From assembly GCA_951813535.1 (NCBI GenBank), contig OX638345.1:633029-697028 (forward strand): a stretch of 64,000 nucleotides of DNA, in the 5' to 3' direction. The notes beneath the pieces were generated by a model. That model made no database searches. It was not told where the DNA came from and saw only the letters and a list, made by a program, of their open reading frames with translations. Position numbers and translations under genes: made by a program. Positions 9,255 to 17,214 of this stretch are shown here, piece after piece. Each line of letters opens with the position of its first letter. The first letter of the stretch is position 1. This DNA comes from an uncultured Dehalococcoidia bacterium. GTDB lineage: Bacteria > Chloroflexota > Dehalococcoidia > Lucifugimonadales > UBA3495.

Positions 9255-9321
9255 CGAGGTTCGCCTCTACTGGCTGATTCCCTGCTGCCCGCTCCCGACA
9301 CTTCCCAGGCCCGCACCTGAT

Positions 9322-9930
9322 TTACGCTGACGGCTCGGCCTGCGGATCCGTGTTGTACCGGTTCATCGCGATATTGATCCCGTCCGTAAGCAGGCACTCC
9401 ACCGCATCGGCTGCCCGCTCGATGGACGCCTTCACCGCGGGCTGCTCCTCATCGGAAAACCGACCCAGCACGTGGTCCACGCTGCCGGACATTCCCGGCC
9501 CGCCGATGCCGATGCGCAGCCGGGGGAAGTCGATGGTGCGCACCGTACGGATGATGTCCTTGATGCCGTTGTGTCCGGCGTCGGAACCCCGCGCCCGCAG
9601 GCGGATGCGTCCCAAAGGCAGCGCCATCTCGTCGTACACGATAATCAGGTCGGCCGCCCGCCCGCCGAAGCGCGCCAGCAGGTACCCCACGGACTCGCCG
9701 GACAGGTTCATGAAGGTGCGCGGCTTGGCCAGCACCACTGCCTTGCCGTCGCGGTATCCCTGCCCCAGCACCGTGGTCCGCCGCCGGTCCTTGACGGCGA
9801 TGCCCCACCGTTCCGCCAGCAGGTCCACGCACCCGAAGCCCACGTTGTGCCGGGTATCGCGGTACCGCGTCCCCGGGTTCCCCAGGCCGACCACGATAAG
9901 GGGTGCGGCGCGTTGTTGCGTTTCCTCCAC
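9322..9930 (-). CDS. pth: Peptidyl-tRNA hydrolase
   Basis: A 202-residue housekeeping enzyme that releases tRNA from prematurely dropped peptidyl-tRNA. All family signatures are present: GLGNPG at residues 15-20, RHNVG with the catalytic His28, FMNLSG near 74, the VYDEMALP block near 100 and GHNGIKDI near 119. Length is typical. It lies immediately downstream, on the same strand, of two tandem copies of a Uma2-type nuclease gene. Confidence 0.96.
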   Translation of the reverse strand: MEETQQRAAPLIVVGLGNPGTRYRDTRHNVGFGCVDLLAERWGIAVKDRRRTTVLGQGYRDGKAVVLAKPRTFMNLSGESVGYLLARFGGRAADLIIVYDEMALPLGRIRLRARGSDAGHNGIKDIIRTVRTIDFPRLRIGIGGPGMSGSVDHVLGRFSDEEQPAVKASIERAADAVECLLTDGINIAMNRYNTDPQAEPSA

Positions 9931-9965
9931 GGTGGATACCGGCGATCAATCCGCAACGCCCGCCA

Positions 9966-10622
9966 TCAGTCCACGGCGGGAATAAAATCGGCCAACTCGA
10001 GAACCACGTCGGGAAACGCTTGCGGGCTCACACTGCCATCCAACGGGATAACGCGGACGTGTGCGTAAGCGGTCCCTTCCGGCTCGGTGTTGACCACCAA
10101 TTCCCCGGCGCGCAGGTTGGCAACCCACGCTTCGGGAATACCGGCGGCAGCGTATCGGGCCAACTTGTCTCCCAAGTCGAACTCCAGGGAACTGTCGGCA
10201 ACTTCGACCACCAGGTGCACGTCGGAGGGCAATACCGGCGCAATGTCGTTGATGGAACGCCACCGGATGACCGCAATGTCCGGCTCCGGCATGGTGGCGT
10301 CGTCGAGTTGAATGGAACCCTGTATGCGCACCATCGCCCGCCGTCCTAGGCTTTCCCGCATCAGATGACCCAACCAGTCAACGCTGTTCATGTGCCGGTT
10401 GCCGATGGGCGCCATCTGGATTATCTCCCCGTCCAGCAGTTCAACCCGCTCCTCTTTTGCCAGTATGCCGGCTGCGCCCAGAGCCAGATACTCGTCCACA
10501 GTGAACCGACGGCCGGCGGCCAGAGCCTCGCTCTCTCCGTCCGCCACGATGCCGGCCGCGACCATTGCGTCCCTTTCGGCGGCGCTGAAGCGACGAAATG
10601 AGCCGGTGCGTGCGGTAGCCAT
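9966..10622 (-). CDS. Uma2-family (DUF820) putative endonuclease, copy 1
   Basis: A 218-residue protein of the Uma2 family, a PD-(D/E)xK nuclease fold abundant in cyanobacteria and Chloroflexota. Visible family marks are DEYLALGAAGIL near residue 43, RVELLDGEII near 60, the MPEPDIAV block near 110, and HLVVEVADSSLEFDLGDK near 130, which carries the acidic and lysine residues of the active site. It differs from the neighbouring copy by one amino acid (Ser versus Arg in the PLDG-S/R-VSPQ segment) and by one extra C-terminal Asp. Biological role of the family is unsettled. Confidence 0.88.
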   Translation of the reverse strand: MATARTGSFRRFSAAERDAMVAAGIVADGESEALAAGRRFTVDEYLALGAAGILAKEERVELLDGEIIQMAPIGNRHMNSVDWLGHLMRESLGRRAMVRIQGSIQLDDATMPEPDIAVIRWRSINDIAPVLPSDVHLVVEVADSSLEFDLGDKLARYAAAGIPEAWVANLRAGELVVNTEPEGTAYAHVRVIPLDGSVSPQAFPDVVLELADFIPAVD

Positions 10623-10631
10623 CGCAGTCCT
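9973..10631. repeat. Direct tandem repeat, unit 1 (659 bp)
   Basis: This block matches 10652-11310 at an offset of 679 bp. By eye I find a single internal difference (position 10031 A versus 10710 C) plus mismatches at the extreme right edge. The intervening 20 bp contain TCAGTC, which is also found just left of unit 1, a possible trace of the recombination point. Confidence 0.92.
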
Positions 10632-10647
10632 CAGATTGCTAAGTCAG

Positions 10648-11301
10648 TCAAACGGCGGGAATAAAATCGGCCAACTCGAGAACCACGTCGGGAAACGCTT
10701 GCGGGCTCACCCTGCCATCCAACGGGATAACGCGGACGTGTGCGTAAGCGGTCCCTTCCGGCTCGGTGTTGACCACCAATTCCCCGGCGCGCAGGTTGGC
10801 AACCCACGCTTCGGGAATACCGGCGGCAGCGTATCGGGCCAACTTGTCTCCCAAGTCGAACTCCAGGGAACTGTCGGCAACTTCGACCACCAGGTGCACG
10901 TCGGAGGGCAATACCGGCGCAATGTCGTTGATGGAACGCCACCGGATGACCGCAATGTCCGGCTCCGGCATGGTGGCGTCGTCGAGTTGAATGGAACCCT
11001 GTATGCGCACCATCGCCCGCCGTCCTAGGCTTTCCCGCATCAGATGACCCAACCAGTCAACGCTGTTCATGTGCCGGTTGCCGATGGGCGCCATCTGGAT
11101 TATCTCCCCGTCCAGCAGTTCAACCCGCTCCTCTTTTGCCAGTATGCCGGCTGCGCCCAGAGCCAGATACTCGTCCACAGTGAACCGACGGCCGGCGGCC
11201 AGAGCCTCGCTCTCTCCGTCCGCCACGATGCCGGCCGCGACCATTGCGTCCCTTTCGGCGGCGCTGAAGCGACGAAATGAGCCGGTGCGTGCGGTAGCCA
11301 T
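10648..11301 (-). CDS. Uma2-family (DUF820) putative endonuclease, copy 2
   Basis: A tandem copy of the gene at 9966-10622, 217 residues when started at the ATG equivalent to that of copy 1; an in-frame ATG 14 codons earlier exists but lies outside the duplicated block. The motifs are identical (MPEPDIAV, VVEVADSS). The protein matches copy 1 apart from one Ser-to-Arg change and the missing last residue. The almost complete lack of synonymous change points to a very recent duplication. Confidence 0.88.
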   Translation of the reverse strand: MATARTGSFRRFSAAERDAMVAAGIVADGESEALAAGRRFTVDEYLALGAAGILAKEERVELLDGEIIQMAPIGNRHMNSVDWLGHLMRESLGRRAMVRIQGSIQLDDATMPEPDIAVIRWRSINDIAPVLPSDVHLVVEVADSSLEFDLGDKLARYAAAGIPEAWVANLRAGELVVNTEPEGTAYAHVRVIPLDGRVSPQAFPDVVLELADFIPAV

Positions 11302-11310
11302 CGCACTCCT
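10652..11310. repeat. Direct tandem repeat, unit 2 (659 bp)
   Basis: The second unit of the tandem duplication that carries the Uma2 gene. It includes the whole coding sequence except the final codons, and a few bases upstream of the start, so each copy has a different upstream region. Confidence 0.92.
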
Positions 11311-11430
11311 TGGGATACCCCGGTAGTCAGTGAGCCGGCCCATTCTACCACCTGCCTCGAGCGCGCCCTGTGCTAAACTACGGCCATCAACCTACCGTGC
11401 ATATATTCTGTCTGCGGAGCAAACGTTGCC

Positions 11431-12576
11431 ATGACCTCCACCACCAAAGACCCCATCCTCGTCGTCATCCAGCTGACCGGCGGCAACGACTACATGAACA
11501 CGGTTATTCCCTACGCCGACGGCCGCTACCACGACAACCGGCCCACGGTGGGGGTCCCCGCCGACCAGGTCCTCCATGTGGACGACCAGTTCGGCTTCAA
11601 CCCGGCCATACCTGAAATCAAGGCCCTGTATGACGCCGGCAAGGTCGCGGTCATCAACGGCATCGGTTATCCGACGCCCAACCGTTCGCACTTCCGCAGC
11701 ATGGACATCTGGCACACCTGCGAGCCGGAGAAGGTTGGCACCGAGGGCTGGCTGGGCCGCGTCATCCGCGACCTCGATCCCAAAGCGGAGAACGTGCTCA
11801 CCGGCGTCAACTTCGGTCGCGGCCTGCCCCGCGCCATGGCGCTCACCGGCGTTCCGGTCGCGTCCGTCGCGGTGCTGGAGACCTACGGCGTGCTCACCGG
11901 CATCGTCAACGAGCCCGAGCGGTCCCAGGCCCTGGACATCTTCGCCCGCATGTACTCGCCCACGGTGGGCCTCGGCGCAACTATGGACTACCTCGGTCAG
12001 ACCGGCCTCGACGCCCTGAAAGGCGCGGACATTCTCAAGGCCGCGCCGGATATGTACACCTCAACCGTGGAATACGCGGAAAATGGCATCGCCAGAAACC
12101 TGCAGGGCATCGCCAAGGTGCTGACCGCGAACCTCGGCACCCGGGTGTTCTACACCCAGCAGGGCGGCTACGACACCCACGCCAGCGAGACCGACGTCCA
12201 GCCCAAGCTGCTGTCCGACCTCAGCCGCGCCGTCAGCGACTTCTACGCCGACCTGCGCGAGCACGACACCGCCGACGGCGAACCCCTGTCCAATCGAGTA
12301 GTCATGTTCGTCTTCACCGAGTTCGGCCGCCGCGTCCGTGACAACGGCAGCGGAACCGACCACGGCAGCGGCGGCGTGGCCTTCGCCATCGGCGACCCGG
12401 TGCGCGGAGGCATGTATGGCGAGTACCCGTCGCTCGCTGAGGCTGATCTGGTGGAAGGTGACCTGGCCTTCAACACCGACTTCCGGGGCGTCTACGGCAC
12501 GCTGGTGGAGCAGTGGCTCGGCCTGGACGCGCAGCCCGTGGTGGGCGGCAGCTTCGAGCAGCCGGCGTTTGTGTAG
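11431..12576 (+). CDS. DUF1501 family protein
   Basis: A 381-residue DUF1501 protein, a family related to alkaline-phosphatase/sulfatase folds. The conserved features are QLTGGNDYMNTVIPY near residue 13, the NRPTVGVP segment, GIGYPTPNRSHFRSMDIWHT near 78-97, YDTHASE near 246 and FTEFGRRVRDNGSGTDHGSGG near 300. Family members are usually exported by Tat and paired with a DUF1800 gene. Here the protein starts directly at the domain with no signal peptide, and no DUF1800 partner is present. A retropepsin-like gene follows after 17 nt with its own strong ribosome-binding site. Confidence 0.9.
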   Translation: MTSTTKDPILVVIQLTGGNDYMNTVIPYADGRYHDNRPTVGVPADQVLHVDDQFGFNPAIPEIKALYDAGKVAVINGIGYPTPNRSHFRSMDIWHTCEPEKVGTEGWLGRVIRDLDPKAENVLTGVNFGRGLPRAMALTGVPVASVAVLETYGVLTGIVNEPERSQALDIFARMYSPTVGLGATMDYLGQTGLDALKGADILKAAPDMYTSTVEYAENGIARNLQGIAKVLTANLGTRVFYTQQGGYDTHASETDVQPKLLSDLSRAVSDFYADLREHDTADGEPLSNRVVMFVFTEFGRRVRDNGSGTDHGSGGVAFAIGDPVRGGMYGEYPSLAEADLVEGDLAFNTDFRGVYGTLVEQWLGLDAQPVVGGSFEQPAFV

Positions 12577-12593
12577 ATAAGGAGGCAATACCA

Positions 12594-12995
12594 ATGGCCC
12601 TGGGTGCGGTACTGCCTGGTACTACCATTGAGGGCAAGGGTATGGGGACCTTCAACGTCGGATTCACCATCGGCAGCGCTGACGGCGCTCATTCGCTCCC
12701 GTTGGTTGGAATGGTGGACACTGGGTCGCTTTACTCCATCATACCCGCCTCAATATTGGACGAACTGGACATCGCCCGCGACGAGGATGAACTATTCAGC
12801 CTGGCTGACGGCTCTACAGTGACAATGTCCATCGGTCTGGCCTTGATCACAATCGAAGATCGTGCCAGAACCGTCCATGTAGCCTTTGGCCCCGACGACG
12901 AGATAGTTCTGATTGGAGCGATGACGTTAGAGCGGTTTGGTGTCGCCGCCGACCCACTCCATAAGCGGCTAGTGCCGGCCAGAGTGACAATGTAG
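12594..12995 (+). CDS. Retropepsin-like (clan AA) aspartic protease domain protein, second paralogue
   Basis: A 133-residue single-domain retropepsin-like protein. The start at 12594 is fixed by AAGGAGG a few bases upstream. The active-site segment GMVDTGSLYSIIP lies near residues 40-52, followed by the LADGS turn and the LIGAMTLERFG block. It has the same architecture as the protein at 4916-5314, but the sequences are clearly diverged. The stop codon abuts the ATG of the SWIM protein gene, so these genes are likely co-transcribed. Confidence 0.82.
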   Translation: MALGAVLPGTTIEGKGMGTFNVGFTIGSADGAHSLPLVGMVDTGSLYSIIPASILDELDIARDEDELFSLADGSTVTMSIGLALITIEDRARTVHVAFGPDDEIVLIGAMTLERFGVAADPLHKRLVPARVTM

Positions 12996-13448
12996 ATGAA
13001 TAAAGCCGCCGCGATGACCAACCCCTCTTGCATCACCGAGGCTGCCATCCGCGCCAAAGTCACGGAGCAATCCTACGACCGGGGCGTGGACTATTACCAC
13101 GCGGCCACGGTCGAGAGCGCCACTATACGCGGCAACCAGTTGTTCGCCGCCGTGCAGGGCAGCGAGTGGGATCCATACCAGGTCGGCATCACCTTCAGCG
13201 ACGCAGACTTCACCGCTTCCTGCACCTGCCCCTATGACTGGGGCGGCTATTGCAAGCACGTTGTGGCCGCGCTGCTGACGGTCAGCGACGACAACAGCCC
13301 CATCCCCGTTGTAGTCAAGCCCCCGGTTGCCGACTTGCTGGACGAACTGGACGCCGCCGCGCTGCGGGGGTTGGCATATCGGCTCGTTGCAGCCGCGCCG
13401 ACGCTGCTGGAAATTGTGGATGAGTTCTGCAACGGGGAAGACACATGA
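12996..13448 (+). CDS. SWIM zinc-finger protein
   Basis: A 150-residue protein with a SWIM zinc finger CTCPYDWGGYCKH (CxC...CxH) near residues 73-85, followed by an amphipathic helix (VVAALLTV). SWIM domains bind DNA or protein and are usually fused or linked to SNF2 helicases; none is found here. The rest is a YDRGVDYY N-terminal region typical of SWIM proteins and an alpha-helical C-terminus. Its stop overlaps the start of the NYN nuclease gene (ATGA), which indicates translational coupling and probably a joint function. Confidence 0.88.
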   Translation: MNKAAAMTNPSCITEAAIRAKVTEQSYDRGVDYYHAATVESATIRGNQLFAAVQGSEWDPYQVGITFSDADFTASCTCPYDWGGYCKHVVAALLTVSDDNSPIPVVVKPPVADLLDELDAAALRGLAYRLVAAAPTLLEIVDEFCNGEDT

Positions 13449-14662
13449 CGTCCCACCCCAACGGCGCCCACCACGCGAACCCGCCCGGCTCGGCGATTTA
13501 CGTCGACACGGAGAACCTGCGGGACTCGGACCACGCCCAAACCGTGGTGGCTCGAGTCGTCGCCAACTGGCCATCGGACCGCCCGCCCCTGAGCGGCCTG
13601 TCCCTCTACGTTCGCGCCGACAAGTCCGAACTGTGGCAGCTTTGGGCTGAAACCGAGTTTCCCGGTCTGCACGTGCGCGTGCGGGGCGTGCAGCACTTCA
13701 GCAACCACCGGGCCAAGAACTCCGCGGATCTCGCCATCACTGCCGACGCCATCGCCGATCTCATCATCGGCCGGGCCGGCGCGGTTGGGGTGGTGAGCAA
13801 CGACAGCGACTTCGGGGCCCTGTTCGTCAAGGTGCGCGAGCTGGCCGCCCAGGCGGACACTCCGGTCATTCCGTTCCTGTGGATCACCGCTCCTGACGCG
13901 GGAGGGTTGTCTGCGGAGATCGAGCAGTTCATACCCGAACGATACCGCTGGGACCTGTCCGCTGCCCTGGCGGTACCGGCCCCGTCTGCTCCCCAGCCCA
14001 CGGTTCCCCAGCCCGTGGTGAGCGCGCCGCCCCCGTCGAACAGTCTCCCTGAAGCCACGCGGCCCGCGCTGGCGCCCGCTACCACCGATGCCCCGGTCAG
14101 CGACACTGCCGTCGCGGAAGAGTTGTTGCAGCAGTTGCCCGTGGGACGCTTCGGAGCATCCGATGCGCAGAAAGTTGTCAAAAATCGCTGGCCCAAACAC
14201 CCGGAAGTTGCCAGCGATACGGCCAGGTTCGGTCAGTTCCTGGGTAAAAACATATGGCCGCTACTGGAAAAACGCGGGGTTACGATGCCCCGCAAGAGTT
14301 CTCCACGCGCTTACGAGATAACGCCGGCCGCGAAAGACTCCCTGGTTCAGTCGCAAGCAGACAAGCCCGTATCTTCAGCGCGAACGGAACAAACGGACGT
14401 GGCCACACCGGAGCAGCTTGCCTCCGCCGTTGCCAGCGGCATTGCCGATGATATCTTCAAGGCATCCGACGCCCAGAACGCCTTGAAGGTTGGCCAGCCC
14501 CAGCATCCGGCCGCGTCCTACACTGCGACCCAATTCGGCACCTGGTTCGCCAAGCAGCTCTGGCCCATCATGGAGCGGCACGGCGTTACCATCGCCAAGG
14601 AAAAACCACGACGCTATGAGATGACCCCCGACGCGCGCCACAACCTAGTCGCCCTTGCCTGA
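13445..14662 (+). CDS. NYN-domain ribonuclease-like protein with duplicated C-terminal module
   Basis: A 405-residue protein. Residues 15-165 form a NYN (PIN-like) nuclease domain: an acidic AIYVDTENL strand, NSADLAITADAIADL and VGVVSNDSDFGALF carry the acidic residues expected to bind metal. A Pro/Ala-rich linker (about 175-220) leads to two repeats of about 65-70 residues, near 225-300 and 315-400. Each has an ASDAQ helix, a conserved P-x-HP, an aromatic-rich FG-x-F/W-x-x-K-x-LWP helix and RGVT/HGVT before a basic YE(I/M)TP strand, so a winged-helix-like fold is likely. This differs from the usual OST-HTH/LOTUS partner of NYN domains. It is coupled to the SWIM gene. RNA cleavage or processing is an inference. 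Confidence 0.8.
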   Translation: MTSHPNGAHHANPPGSAIYVDTENLRDSDHAQTVVARVVANWPSDRPPLSGLSLYVRADKSELWQLWAETEFPGLHVRVRGVQHFSNHRAKNSADLAITADAIADLIIGRAGAVGVVSNDSDFGALFVKVRELAAQADTPVIPFLWITAPDAGGLSAEIEQFIPERYRWDLSAALAVPAPSAPQPTVPQPVVSAPPPSNSLPEATRPALAPATTDAPVSDTAVAEELLQQLPVGRFGASDAQKVVKNRWPKHPEVASDTARFGQFLGKNIWPLLEKRGVTMPRKSSPRAYEITPAAKDSLVQSQADKPVSSARTEQTDVATPEQLASAVASGIADDIFKASDAQNALKVGQPQHPAASYTATQFGTWFAKQLWPIMERHGVTIAKEKPRRYEMTPDARHNLVALA

Positions 14663-14680
14663 CTACCGGAGCCTGTTCCT

Positions 14681-15784
14681 ATGATCGACCGAGAACGCCT
14701 AGTCCGAACCGTCACCGAACTCATCCGAATCGACAGCCCCACCGGTGAGGAAGACGCCATCGACGCCCACCTCTCTGCGCGGCTGAGCGACCTCGGCGGA
14801 ACCGTGCAGCACGATGCCTACGGCAACCTGGTGGCCACCCTGCCCGGCAGAAACGGCGGATCCGGCGAACCGCCGGTCATGCTGTCCGCCCACATGGACA
14901 CCGTGGAACCGGGCCGCGGCATCCAGCCCATCCTTGACGCCGACGGCGACACCCTGCGGTCCGACGGCACCACCATACTGGGCGGCGACTGCAAGGCCGG
15001 CCTGGCGATCGTGCTCGAAGGGCTGACCGCCGCCATGGAGGATGGCGGTCTGGGCCGTCCGGTGCAGGTGGTGTTCTCCCGCGCCGAAGAGGGCGGACTG
15101 AATGGAGCGCGCAACCTGGACTTCTCGCTGATCAGGGCCGCCAACGGCATGGTGTTCGACGGCGAGGGGCCGGTGAGCCGGATCTGCGTGGGAGCGCCGG
15201 CGCAGAACGTGGTGCAGTGCCACATCACCGGCGTTGCCGCCCATGCCGGCCTGGAGCCGGAAAACGGCGTGTCCGCGCTGCTGGTCGCCGCCAACATCCT
15301 CACCCGCCTGCCGCTGGGTCGCATCGACCATGAGACCACCAGCAACATCGGCGTGCTGGAGGGTGGCCTCAAGCGGAACATCATCCCGGAACAGGCATAC
15401 ATGGACGGCGAACTGCGCTCCCGGGACCAGGCCAAGCTGGAGAACTACACCGCCGAGTTTCGCCGGGCCTTCGATCAGGCCGCCGCCATGTACCCGCGCG
15501 CCCAGATCGACCTGGAAATCCGCAACCAGTACCAGGCCTACCAGATCCAGGAGAGCCACCCCGCGCTGGTCGACATCGCTCGCGCCGTGTCCGCAGGTGG
15601 ACTGAGCCCAACCATGGAAACCACCGGCGGCGGCTCCGACGCGAACGTCTTCTACGAGCACGGCATCGTCGCCCTGCCCGTGGGCATCGGCGTGCGCGAC
15701 TTCCACACGACCCGCGAGACCGCCAGCATCAACGAGATGTACGACGCTGCCGTGGTGTGTCAGAAATTCGTCTCTCCCGCCTGA
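14681..15784 (+). CDS. M20-family metallopeptidase (PepT-like)
   Basis: A 367-residue zinc-dependent exopeptidase resembling tripeptidase T-like M20 enzymes. Metal-binding signatures are SAHMDTVEPG (His and Asp) near residue 70, GGDCKAGLA near 105 with the bridging Asp, the SRAEEGGLNGA segment near 130 with the catalytic Glu pair, and a closing GVRDFHTTRE near 346 with the last His. The dimerisation domain is inserted near 180-290. It starts 18 nt after the NYN gene but is probably unrelated in function. Confidence 0.9.
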   Translation: MIDRERLVRTVTELIRIDSPTGEEDAIDAHLSARLSDLGGTVQHDAYGNLVATLPGRNGGSGEPPVMLSAHMDTVEPGRGIQPILDADGDTLRSDGTTILGGDCKAGLAIVLEGLTAAMEDGGLGRPVQVVFSRAEEGGLNGARNLDFSLIRAANGMVFDGEGPVSRICVGAPAQNVVQCHITGVAAHAGLEPENGVSALLVAANILTRLPLGRIDHETTSNIGVLEGGLKRNIIPEQAYMDGELRSRDQAKLENYTAEFRRAFDQAAAMYPRAQIDLEIRNQYQAYQIQESHPALVDIARAVSAGGLSPTMETTGGGSDANVFYEHGIVALPVGIGVRDFHTTRETASINEMYDAAVVCQKFVSPA

Positions 15785-15949
15785 CCACCCTTCGCTCCCG
15801 CCACCCTGCCGGCGGCTACGGTTGGTCCGTCCGCCGCCGGCGACGGGTTTGTCATATAATATTGGGCCACCGGAGATCGGAGAAGGCAGCCGCTGCCGTC
15901 GCCGACCCTAGCCGCATCGAACGGAAGGAACATTCCAAGGAGCAGCCCA

Positions 15950-16276
15950 ATGGCCGACGAATTTGTCAAGATTGCGTCTCTCAGCGACATACCACCGGGT
16001 GACATGATGTCCGTCCGGGTGGGGTCTGAAGAGATCCTGTTGGTGAACCTGGAAGGCGACCTGCACGCCTGCGACGATATCTGCACCCACGCCTACGCCA
16101 ACCTGTCCGAAGGGGACTTGGAGGACGGCGAGTTGGTTTGCCCGCTGCACGGTGCCGTATTCGACGTCGCGTCCGGCAAGCCGGTCACTCCTCCGGCCAC
16201 CGAGGCGCTCCGCAAGTTCGCCGTCCGCATCGAGGGCGATGACGTCCTCGTGGGCCCGGTGATCGAAGCGGAATAA
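15950..16276 (+). CDS. Rieske-type [2Fe-2S] ferredoxin
   Basis: A 108-residue soluble Rieske protein of the kind that feeds electrons to non-heme iron oxygenases. The cluster ligands are in CTHAYANL (CxH) near residue 45 and CPLHGAVFD (CxxH) near residue 64. There is no transmembrane helix, so it is not a cytochrome bc1 subunit. A TATAAT hexamer at 15855-15860 could be its -10 element. No oxygenase alpha subunit is adjacent. Confidence 0.92.
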   Translation: MADEFVKIASLSDIPPGDMMSVRVGSEEILLVNLEGDLHACDDICTHAYANLSEGDLEDGELVCPLHGAVFDVASGKPVTPPATEALRKFAVRIEGDDVLVGPVIEAE

Positions 16277-16307
16277 GGGTCAGGGGCCCAATCTTTGACG
16301 TATCAGC

Positions 16308-16329
16308 GGCCGGCGCATCTACGCCGGCC
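16308..16329. terminator. Hairpin between convergent Rieske and lepB genes
   Basis: A perfect 8-bp stem (GGCCGGCG / CGCCGGCC) with a 6-nt loop lies between two converging genes. It lacks a clear T-run on either side, so it is a probable bidirectional terminator of a non-canonical type. Confidence 0.45.
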
Positions 16330-16352
16330 TCAGTCATGGTTCCCAGGCTGGG

Positions 16353-16934
16353 CTATTCGGGGAATCCCCACGCCGAGCGTGGCCAGTAGATCGCCCAAAC
16401 CTTGCCGATGATGTGGTCCGCCGGCAGGGGACCCCAGTGCCGGGAGTCCCGGCTGCCGTTGCGGTTGTCGCCCAGCACGAAATACTCGTCATCAGCGAGT
16501 TGGATGTCGTGCATCCTGGTGCGGCCGAGGGCATCCAGGTAGGGTTCGTCCAGGATCCGGCCGTTGACGCTGACCTGTCCGTCGTCGATGGCCACCAACT
16601 CTCCCGGTTCCCCGACGATCCGCTTGACGAATTGGCGGTCCGGTTCCAGCGGATAGTCGAAAACCACCACGTCGCCCCGCTGCGGGGGCCGCATCGTGTG
16701 CACCAGGCGGGGCTCTTCCGGCTGCCAGAAGGGGATGATCTTCCCCAGCCGCTCCGTGTCCAGCTGGTAGTACACCAGCTTGTTCACCATCAGGTAGTGC
16801 CCGGGCAGCAGCGTGGGCCGCATGCTGGAGCCCTCGACCCGGAAGTTGGCCACCGCAACCTGGATAGCGACGAAAACCACGATGCCGATCAGGGCAGCCT
16901 CGAGAAGTTCGCGCAGCCAATTGCTCTGGTTCAT
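16353..16934 (-). CDS. lepB: Signal peptidase I
   Basis: A 193-residue membrane-anchored type I signal peptidase, which removes signal peptides from exported proteins. One transmembrane helix spans about residues 10-29. The catalytic Ser37 is in EGSSMRP. The catalytic Lys lies in the DRQFVKRIVG segment near residue 93. The third family box, VLGDNRNGSRDSRHWG, is near 145-160. A TAAAAT hexamer about 45 nt upstream of the start could be a -10 element. Confidence 0.95.
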   Translation of the reverse strand: MNQSNWLRELLEAALIGIVVFVAIQVAVANFRVEGSSMRPTLLPGHYLMVNKLVYYQLDTERLGKIIPFWQPEEPRLVHTMRPPQRGDVVVFDYPLEPDRQFVKRIVGEPGELVAIDDGQVSVNGRILDEPYLDALGRTRMHDIQLADDEYFVLGDNRNGSRDSRHWGPLPADHIIGKVWAIYWPRSAWGFPE

Positions 16935-17214
16935 CTGAATGTGCCCCGGGTTCCGGGTTTATTTTAGCAAAGGGCGCGTCGCCCGGTACGACTCGGGCAG
17001 CAGCCAAGCCACGGATGGCGGTTTCATCCTCGTGGCAACGGGAAACGCCGCCGATATGGGGGTGTGTCGGCATCTCTCGGGCGGCGCCACGGGCTCCTGC
17101 CGTTGACGGGAATCGGTTCGCCCAATTACCATAAGCCCCCGATTGCCCCGTTGCATTGGCCGGATTCCGTGCCGGCTGCCATGCCTCCACCGCCATTTAC
17201 TGCAAGGTGCTGCC

